Shown: positions 55,284 through 64,000 of the stretch, in pieces
How the letters are laid out: every line of letters begins with the position of its first letter
Position numbering within the stretch: the first letter of the stretch is position 1
Assembly: GCA_951394405.1 (NCBI GenBank)
Contig: OX596344.1
Location: 558,001 to 622,000 of the forward strand
Length of the DNA stretch: 64,000 nt
Direction of reading: 5' to 3'
Source of the DNA: Coprinellus micaceus
Lineage: Eukaryota; Basidiomycota; Agaricomycetes; Agaricales; Psathyrellaceae
Notes under the pieces: model-generated
What the model saw: the letters and a program-made list of their open reading frames with translations, nothing else
The model's database searches: none
What the model was told of the DNA's origin: nothing
Made by a program: the position numbers and the translations under genes

Positions 55284-58090
55284 ATGTGCCCCATACCCGA
55301 GTCTGTTCCTCAAGGTTGCGAGCCCCGACCTACCCACGGGGATGCCGCCGAACTGGGGTCCCCTAGTCCTGGCCCGATTCCTAGGCCTGTGGTGACATAC
55401 GATCCCCCGTCCACTTCTGCATCGGTACACAGTGTCTCAAATACCCGAGCCACACCTATGCGAGAGCTTCGCCCTCCTCATGACTCGGCCGAGGATCCCT
55501 CTCAGGTTCATCACCGTGTGGGGTGCCGCTCTCCACCCCCTCGAACAACAAGCAAGGCATCGAGGGCACAGGCCCATCCCTATATGTCTTCACCTCTAGG
55601 GGTGAAACAGAGCCACGTCGACCCTGTCAACCCTGGCGTCATTGACGAGCGTGACAGCACCAATGTGGAGGGCAGGCAATCGCCGAGTCCGCGAGGTCAC
55701 TCAGATAACGGCTCATCGATAGGCGCCAACGACTACACCGCTTCTGGCCCCGCTTCCACGCTCCACTCATTTCTCCCACTTCACACCCCTTCGCTTTCGG
55801 ACCATCCTCTCCCAAATTCTCTACCGTCACTCCCATCGCCCAGGTCCGAGCCGGCACAGGCACCATTTGACACCGAGCCAACCCCAGAAATCGCTGGCCC
55901 CAGTTACTTCCCGCATTCGCACCACGTCAGCATTGGGAATCTCACCACCAATCTCACCACCAATCATCCACATTTCAGAACCCTCTACGAGCGTGAGTAG
56001 GGTCGACTGTGCTTATAATACTCTCTTGCATCGGTAACCTTCAAGATAGATCTCGACCCCCACATTACCCACGGGGCTGCCCATAACTCCGACGAGAGAT
56101 GCGACGCTCCCAAGTGTGACCCGCGCACAAGGGTGGGTGTTCGGCTCGAGATCATGGATTGGATGAGACACGGAACTAGCGACCCACAGCCGAGAAACTT
56201 AATGTGGCTGAGCGGGCCTGCAGGTTGTGGCAAAACAGCGATCGCAGGTTCCGTAGCAGACCTTTGCAAGGACGGCGGGCTCCTAGCGGCAAGTTTCTTC
56301 TTCTCATCCTGCTCTAGGTCGGTTGCCAGGCGCTCGAAGCGAGGGTTCATTGCGACTCTTGCATACCATATTTCGGACCACGGCACGCTCTGGCAATTTA
56401 GAACCCAACTCCTGCTTGCAATTGAACGCCATCCGGACATCTTTCGCAAGAATTTACGGGAACAGGCCGAATGCCTCCTTCTCGGGCCCCTGAGAATAAG
56501 TAGCAAGGAATCCAGCAAACATGGGTGGCCAAAGGCCATTGTCATCGACGGCCTGGATGAAGTTGAGGCCGAGCAGTACCATGACCCAGCCAGGCAGGAG
56601 ATCCTGCGAGCGCACGAAGGTGATCAACTTGAAATCCTCAATGTTCTCCTCACTCTTTCCTGCAATCCTGCCTTTCCTTTCCGTGTTTTCATTTCCAGCC
56701 GACCAGAGAGCGCCATTGCGGAGTTCTTTGCTACCAGCACTGCACGGACCCGTACTATCGATCTCTTCCTCGACTCCAAGTACAACCCGGACGCCGACAT
56801 TAGGCGCTTCCTCGAGGAGAGGTTCGCTGACATCCGATGTCGTGCCGGAATATCCAACCCCGCATGGCCTGGTAAACCTGCCCTCGATCGCCTCGTTGAC
56901 ATGTCCTCCGGCCAGTTCGTCGTTCCCGACACGATTGTGCGTTGGGTGGGGCATGGGATTCCACAGCAACGATTAGGCGACGTCTTGCAATTGGAGCTAA
57001 TGAGAGACGAGGCAGAAAATCCTTTCGCGGCTTTGGACAAGTTGTTCCGCCTTATCTTGGAACGAAGCCCCAACCCTGACCGCGATCCCCGCTTGGTCGT
57101 GAAGTGGATACGCTGCATTGAAAGTTCATACAACGACACCTCCGCGCCTCCTCCTGCCAAGTTTTGGAAGCTGCTCCTTGAGGACATGGAAGGGGAGTTC
57201 ATCTTTCGCATGAAACCCCTCGCCTCCCTCATCTCCATCCCGCCACCTCACGACACCTCAACATCTATTACGATTTATCATAAATCCCTTATCGACTTTT
57301 TATCCACCAAAGTTCGAAGTAAAGACCTCTATGTCGACAAAGCGGCGCATGATTCTTTCGTTGCTGGTAGAATTGTGAGGGTCCTGAAAGGTTCGTCACC
57401 TGTACTCCTCTTCGATCCGGCGGCTTGAACTTACGCGATGCTATCATGACCTCAGACAGGGGACCGGTGTACTCTCTTCCTACATCGACGGGGGCGGATC
57501 TCGAATTCCTGAGATCGTTCCAGGACCTCAAACTGGTGCGACTTCCTCCGGGGATACCAGATGCCCCAATTTGCGAGTACTTATCGCAATTCCTGTCTTT
57601 CTTGAGCAACGGCTCGAAGAACGATCTCGCCTTGTGTGATGCGGCTTGGTGGACGACAACCTACCTCAATGAGGCCGTGTCTCATGTCGAGGGCTCAGGG
57701 AGGGATCCATTCTGTGGACACGCAAACCTGCTTGGTAGCATATACTGCCTAATTCATAAGGCAATGAGGGTGAGCGAAATTATTGAGGCGAAAGGCTCTT
57801 CGTAGTCTGCCCATTAACTGTCCTAAATTCAGTGCGACTCAAACACTTCCCTTTCGACCCAGGATGAATCACTTCAAGACCCGATCTTGCAATGTCACGC
57901 AGCGTGTATCCATTGGAGGGAGGGGATTCTGGCCAAGGCGAAGGAGCTCAAGTGGTGTGTGCATGGGATGGAACAAGCCAAGCTTAACTCACTACATGAT
58001 ATGACCATCAGCGAGGTGAATCAGAAGTTCCGACGAATGCCGTCGGGGTCCTCCTGTGCTACTTGTCATCCCTCCGAACGCATTATTTAG
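55284..58090 (+). CDS. NACHT-domain NLR-like NTPase, complete (873 aa)
   Basis: Exons 55284-55992, 56050-57390, 57456-57769 and 57833-58090 agree in phase. The longer upstream frame begins with TTG, so the ATG of MCPIPESVPQG is used. An N-terminal Pro/Ser-rich region of about 236 residues ends in GPSYFPHSHH, the counterpart of the GTSYFP motif in the paralogues. Walker A is GPAGCGKT near residue 292 and Walker B is IVIDGLDEV near 400, with FRVFISSRPE after it. The last exon has CHAACIHWREG, KWCVHGME and CATCHP in place of CSICQP. It is the most divergent intact copy, separated from the others by more than 30 kb of repeats. The first intron (57 nt) has an in-frame TAG, so unspliced RNA would truncate the protein before NACHT. 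Confidence 0.9.
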
Positions 58091-60190
58091 ACCAGCTGGC
58101 TCGAGTGTACGACAGAGGGTGCCATAGAAAGACCCGCAATCCAACGGAGTCGCCACGGCCGCATCAAGGTGCGTACACTGGCGACGACTCCAAAACTCGG
58201 CATCGCACCACAGACATCGTAAGTTAACTTAAACCCCCCGCTGGGGCCCCACGGCGCAATTCTTACCTCACTCCTCATAGGTTCGTCAAGCTCAGATGGC
58301 AGAGGCGGGCGTCGGGATGGAGGCTGAGAGTTGGTTCTTGAGGGAACCAAGGGAGGACTTCCGAGGAAGAGCAGGGACACGGGTGCATGCTCGACGCCGT
58401 TTGCTCGATGAGATTTGAACGAGGCCCTCGAACCAACCCTTTTTCAATCCATCCATCCATCCGACAGACCTAACACTTCTTTCTCTCTCCACACGTCGCC
58501 GCCTTTCTCATTCAAAATTTGAACCCCAGTTTACATGAACACAGAGACGATGAATGCAGATGAACTTGAAGAAGACGAGAGCTCCTAGAAGCGGAACCGC
58601 CAGGCTAGAGTCCCCTTATATCATTTAAGAGCACGACAGCGAACGCGCATAGTTTAGGTTTTGCCATCGTAGGGAGAGGGTAACGGGAAGAACGCAAAGC
58701 TAGTACTAGAGAGAGCTCGGTCCGTTAGTAGCCTAGTTTGTGGTAGACAAGCCGCTCTCGAATTCACGTTGACTGGGCACTGTTGCGTCGGCCAAATCTC
58801 GATCGTGCAGTGGCTGGGCAAGGTGTTCAAAAGAGGGACTCGATGAGCGCTGGGAGACCTTCCGGGGCGTCGGCTGGAAGATGTAGGAGGCGATGGAAGA
58901 CCGACGAGGCGGGAGAAAGGAGGGGGAATATGGTGGGAATCTGTGAGCTGGCTCTCTGAGTCTTTGATACGAGTCAGGTAGTTTCTGTGCATCATTGGGC
59001 CCCAGTAAGTGCGGTCATTCAAAGGGGCCAGAGCAGCGTGGAGTGTTGAAAAGAAAGCCAGTTTCAAGTGCAGGAGGCATGCCGGATCAACAGTCTGTCG
59101 ACCAAACCAGGCATCAAACCTCCCTTGCCTCCTCTCATCAAGTCGGCTCCCAGTCTATTCTCCTTGGCCACCACCACCAGGTTCCCACCTCGAGGCGCTG
59201 TGGGATCACTCCATCGAAATATTCGGTGCAGAAACGATATCCTTGAACCTGAAAGAACCATCGCCCAGCAGGAATACGGCTCGAATACACAATATGTGAT
59301 TGTATGGGTAGTGGTGAGTCCACTCGAACCCATATCCAGCTCTGAATCGCTCATCCTGTACTTAGGTCAACCCCGGGGAAGCAGTGTCAGCCCCCACGGA
59401 TTAGCCAAGGGCTCTGTGGAGATCTCCAGAATCGTGTACTCCCGAGGAATGGGAAGGGCACTGCAGCCTGTACAAACACCGGAGAGCCAACTCTTTCTGG
59501 TTACATCCTTTACTACAGCACTTAGCTGACCGTCCCTCTCGCGGTATTGAAATGCTACACACCACCGAGGAGTCCGGACTATGAACTTGAGCACCAGGGA
59601 GGTAGAGCAGAAGGGTATGTAAGATAGGATTCGTCTGCGTCCCGGCTTTGATAATAGGCAACCCCGCCGAGACTGCACTTGAGTAATCGACACGGTCCTC
59701 AAGTCACCCAAAAGCCACGAGAACGTCTGCGAACGGTGGAATTATCCTGGAATTTGTTATGGAGACTTTGCCGAACTCGGATAATACCCAGCTCGTTGCG
59801 GAGTCGCCGCAAAACTCACTCCGAATCCCTGCATCTTCAACCAGTATAATGATACCAGGCGGGGGCCGCTACATGGTTCGTTTTATGACCCACAGGGGGA
59901 CGTACAGAGACCGAGCTAATCTCAAGGGCCCCCATGCAGAGGAACGAGAACAGCCCGGAAGTGTATCAAGTGTGTAGAGATCGAGCCAACAACTCCCCGC
60001 TTTGCGTCCAAGGACAAAGGACGTTGCGAGCGCTTCGACCAGCGAACTGCACGGGCCCGCCGTACGACCTTATGCGTGAGACTCAAGGAGACATGGTGGT
60101 CGAGGAAGCGTTGGAAACTGGAGTGGTGCCATAGAGCGGTGGGTGGGGATAGATGGTATGATACGTCTGGCAGAGAGCGGCGCAAGACGA
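58091..60190. other. intergenic, no gene recognised; one recurrent motif
   Basis: Only short frames without motifs. A copy of the recurrent upstream motif lies at 59098-59120 (gaccaaaccaggcatcaaacc), but I see no module exon after it. It may be a truncated unit. Confidence 0.4.
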
Positions 60191-60539
60191 GATTGGTCAA
60201 AGTTTGGTGGAGCAAAGTTTGAAGAGACACATTGGGAGAGGTTGATTCAGGGGATCTAGGGGCAGTGGAGGGGTGGGGGAAAGGGGGCGTGAGACAAGGG
60301 GTAATTGCGTAGGGCCAGACAGGGAGCTGGCTTGTGGGAGAATAATTATGGTGGAGCAGAGGGGAGGCGTTGGGGGAAAGTGTGTGAGCCGAGGACGCTG
60401 TATTGCTGTGCCAAGAAAGGAGCATTGATTCCTCATGGCTGGATGTCGGACATTGGGTTGGCGGGAGAAATAAAAGAGGGACTGAGGGACTCCGGGGGCA
60501 GATAAATTTGGCGCGGCTAGAGACGTGGAGACGCGAGAA

Positions 60540-60830
60540 CAATGGGCGAGGAGGCTGCAGGTGGAGGAGAGTGTGATGGGGGCTAAAAAGGAGAGGAATC
60601 TTCCCGTAGTCCGTTCGCTATTCCTAGAAAGCTGAGGGTCGCTTGGCCGAGGGGCGTCGTCGGAGCGTCGTATTGGGCCGCTGCGAGATCCCGAGAGGTT
60701 GGAGCAGCGCAGCAGGGTTGGACGTTGGAGAGGAAGATCAAGAGGCATTGACTCGGAGATGAGTACAGCGGATCAATATCACGGTCAGTCAAACCGGCCA
60801 TCAAACGACTCTTGCCTCCCCCCCTCACTC
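60540..60830 (+). promoter_or_regulatory. recurrent upstream block (copy at 60.8 kb)
   Basis: It matches 3120-3452 and 20460-20815 through gagaggttggagcagcgcag and ggatcaatatcacggtcag, and ends in aaaccggccatcaaacgac (60791-60809). Module 4 follows. Confidence 0.45.
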
Positions 60831-60979
60831 TACTCCTCCTTAGGAGTACTCTCTTGGACGACCACCCCCAGGACCCTGTAGAGAGGAGCCATGAGGTACA
60901 AAACCGAAACGTCCGACGAATACTCCACACGAACGTTACTTCTCGAAGCGACCTCACTCGTCACAACGAACTCCATAGC

Positions 60980-63240
60980 CCTGAGGGTAACGATAAGGCA
61001 AAGAATGCATGATTCAAGGCCCCCATAACCCATCCCACCTGTTTCTGCCCGCGGTGACCCATTGGCTGATTTAGAGCGAGGTATGTTGCCCCCCCCGCTC
61101 CTCACTGGAACGAGACTAACTGGACCCAGCTGAACTCGCCATTTCTCCCACTTACACATCGACGTGCTGCATCCCCCGACACAATCCAGCCCACCATACG
61201 CCTTCCGCCTCTTCGTGACTGGGGCCCGGCTTTGAATACCTCCGTATCCTCTAATACCGCCATCCCCACTTCGTGAACGCGAAGCTCAAGACAATGCAAA
61301 CCCTACCATCAACCGACCCCCTTCGCTGTGCTGGATCCCTCCTCCGCCACCTCCTCCGCCGGCTCATTTCCCTCTCCCGATCCTCCCCATCGTCCATCAC
61401 TGCACCTGCGCCCCCCAACCCCTCGAGACCCTGTCTCCGTTCGTCGACATCTCGTTTCGTCCATGTGAATGGACGTTACGGCGTACTGTTCATCACGAGA
61501 GGTCGGTCACGACTCCTCCTCCAGGCCCAAATATCTCTGACCGAGACCCAGACCAAGACCCAAACCAAGCTCCAAGCTGGGCGACCGAGCAGTTCGAACG
61601 GGACCGGCGAGACTCCTGCGATCGGGGCGGGGGTGAGGGAAAGGGTACGTATACGTCATTCCATTGGATTCGTTTCGCCCGTTCGTCGTCCCTGTTCGTT
61701 CAGTACACCTCCCCCGTTGTCGCCGTTAGCTTCATGGGCTACATTCTGCCCATGCTTTCTACACGTACATCCCCACTCGTACATTCTTTGCCAAACATCG
61801 CTGGCACTCAGAGCGTGAGGCAGGACACTGACTAAGGACTGTTTCTAGGGATAACAAGAACTCCTCTCCGAGGAAGGACACCTGCAGTCCACGGAAGCAC
61901 ACACGGAGCTGTCCGAACTTGAGTCTGTCGACTGGTCGGATTGCGGGGCAGTCAAGGGTTCGGTGGGACAGCACGCAGGTACGCTTATTTATTCTGTTCG
62001 TTTGTTGACTCTGCCTTTCCATACCCCTTACTTCGCCCTGGGTATCCCGCCCTACATTCGATCGCCGCAGATCTTCCATCCCCGCTCCCTCCTTTTGTGG
62101 TACTTAGTATACGTAAGGAGATGAAGCTAACGAACGGATTTCCAGGTCCAACTCATCACAAGCGAACGTGGTGAGGCGAAGCAGCCAGTGGAAGATCGGT
62201 GAGCCTCTCCCTCCTGCTTCGCTTCCTCGGCCCTGAATCGGATTTGTTGGCTCGCCCTTTCTTAGTCTCTTCGGGCCCTATGCTCAACTTTCATTCGTTT
62301 TCCAGCTTGGCTCTTTCCTCGCTCCGCCTTCCTGCTTCGCTTCTGAGAACTTTCCCCATTCAACCCATGCTTTGTTTCGACTGTGCGCGGTTCCCTGCCT
62401 TCTTTGTCCGCCTTCCTTTCCTTCCTTTCCTTCCTCGTATCCTCCTTCCACATCGTCCAAGTGAGTCACCCAGCCGAGATTCATTACGAATCCAAAACAC
62501 TTCGCCTGGAATAACTGTACTTATTGATGGATGTCTGCCGACTCAGTCGAGACTTTCAGTTTCTTCACGCTTTCAACCACTTACGGGTTCGGCTCGTTAC
62601 CTCCCTTCCGCTTCCTTTTAGTCTCTCTTTTCCTACACGCCCCCACACAGACGCTCCGACCCCCTAACTGACCAAACCCACCTCCTCCACCAGACGCACA
62701 GTCAACGACCCGAACTTGAAAGACCAAGGCAACGAAGGCCAAGACGCGTCCCATGCCGACCATTTCTCACCGAACTTGGGCGATATGAAGGTCGATTGGC
62801 AAGAGCTCGGGAGTAGGGCGAGCTGCATACCTTCACGTAAAATTACGAACAGTGCGGAGCAGCGACACGAACCCGTCGAAGTTCTAAGTCAAGGAACAGT
62901 TTGCGCATCAGGCAGGCAACAACGGAAGAAATCCTCGCGTCACGATCTTCCCCACTGTCAACCCATCGATAGTCCCAGCGCCGGTGCTGCGAAATTGTGA
63001 ATGCCTTGCAGATCTCAAAGTTCTCCTTGGCGATTGCAAAGCCGAGAACGAGCGCCTCACCGACGAGCTCGAGGCCCCCGAACAAAACATGAAATGAGCC
63101 AGGTCAAAGGCGTGTCGAGAGATGGCCTGTGATCCAAGAACGACGACCTCAAATCTGAAATGAAGACCCACCTTGCTGTCATTGCTGATTTAAGAGACCA
63201 GGCAAAGGAGATGGAAAAACGAGCTGTTGCAGGAGGTGCG
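60980..63240 (+). pseudogene. coiled-coil-family unit, most exons visible (module 4)
   Basis: Pieces, in order: an exon ending ggctgatttagagcgag at a GTATGT donor (61081), the counterpart of DSLAAEL but with a stop; a Pro/Ser-rich exon; ISLTETQTKTQTKLQ near 61530; ELLSEEGHLQSTEAHTELSE near 61860 to a GTACGC donor; VQLITSERGEAKQ near 62146; a DQGNEGQDASHAD segment near 62720; and helix-prone CKAENERLTDELEAPEQ and SEMKTHLAVIADLRDQ segments to a GTGCGT donor near 63236. Frames are interrupted in several exons. The heptad-like pattern suggests a long coiled-coil protein in the ancestor. I cannot name it. Confidence 0.45.
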
Positions 63241-64000
63241 TTCCGTACCTTTTACCGCTCCCAATTCATTACCTTCCTTTGTTCTTCTTTGTGGACCTTC
63301 CCCCATTCGCCATCCTTCTCGTCGTTTTATCCCTTGCCCACCCCATCAATATTCATCACCTTTTCCCTCCCTGCCCTCCCTCTCTATTGTCGGGCACTCC
63401 TCGACACTTGCTATGATTTACAGATATTCGTCTCGGTCTCCACCCTTGGGCTCCCTGTCTACCCCACTGGGCAGGGGCGAGCGGTGAATATGTATAACCT
63501 AACGGCGACTGTCGTGTTTCAGCGGAATTCTTCACCTAGTAGGCATGAGTTTGACCGCTTTTTCCCGCCCTCGATCTTTCGGCGACGAGGTTGATCCAAC
63601 GACCCATGTTGTTCAATGTGGGAGGTCCCCTCTCTCAACCTTTCATTTCCTTCATTTTTTTCACAACCCGATTTTGAAAACTCGAGCTGACGACCCGGTT
63701 AGTCCTTCCTCCAGCTGTCGCTTGGGATCAGCATTGAAAGTCCAAAGTACCTAGAGTGGACTGACAGCAGTGTATATCGCCACGATCTTGCGGCTTCCTA
63801 CCTCTGTTAAATGTCCAACGGCTGTTGATTTGAGACCCCCGTTCCTTTGCTAAGACACCCTTTGTTTCGGGTAGTTTCGTTGTAGGTCGGAACAGACCTT
63901 CCGTCTGCTGTCAGCAAGTAGCTCGAGGAATCGAGCGAACGCCGAGGTAGCCAAGCGTTGACTATTGGCAAGTCCCAATGAAGGAGATGGAGAACCTCAA
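63241..64000. other. right edge, no gene recognised
   Basis: A pyrimidine-rich stretch follows the last module exon and could be an intron of the same unit running off the window. No supported coding sequence or repeat was found. Confidence 0.4.

Overview
The window reads as nuclear DNA of a basidiomycete fungus, most likely an Agaricomycete. Introns are short (about 50-60 nt, GT..AG). It carries NACHT NTPases of the basidiomycete NLR type, a TPR-CHAT protein with 45-residue repeats, and a Ty1/copia element with half-tRNA-iMet priming. There is no bacterial or organellar signature. Most short open frames are shadows; the real genes were recovered by joining exons across introns whose phases agree.

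Layout. (1) 1-23.1 kb holds four NLR-like loci, all on the + strand: a gene cut by the left edge (to 2030), an intact gene (6199-8891), a decayed gene (14697-17592) and a 3' fragment (22430-23092). A fifth, intact copy lies at 55.3-58.1 kb. All keep the same exon plan and end in a small Cys/His-rich exon. (2) Among them sit degenerate copies of an unidentified multi-exon coiled-coil gene family (about 3.7-5.5, 10.7-12.1, 20.5-22.0, 50.3-52.2 and 60.5-63.2 kb) and a related module present twice (27.6-29.7 plus 41.9-42.6 kb, and 52.2-54.9 kb). A motif around ATCAAACCTC lies some 250-330 bp upstream of the first recognisable exon in the better-preserved copies. (3) Mobile DNA: a complete gag-only LTR element (12549-14384, TSD CTGCG), two related hAT-like MITEs (19443-20205 and 20826-21579), a solo copia LTR on the minus strand (22047-22429), and a 12.2-kb composite of two nearly identical full-length copia elements sharing a central LTR (29710-41876, TSD CCTTT). 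(4) A minus-strand seven-exon gene for a 764-residue zinc-finger/PHD-finger protein (24524-27369) has an unusually long intron that contains an antisense tRNA-like sequence. (5) A TPR-CHAT gene (44644-49013) lies in the right half.

Biology. NACHT NTPases and CHAT peptidases are both families tied to immune signalling and regulated cell death, so this looks like a repeat-rich, fast-evolving self/non-self recognition locus. The sequence shows amplification and decay by transposon insertion, ectopic breakpoints, point mutation, and strong CpG loss over about 15.8-18.46 kb. That the NLRs and the CHAT protein act together is an inference from proximity and family knowledge only.
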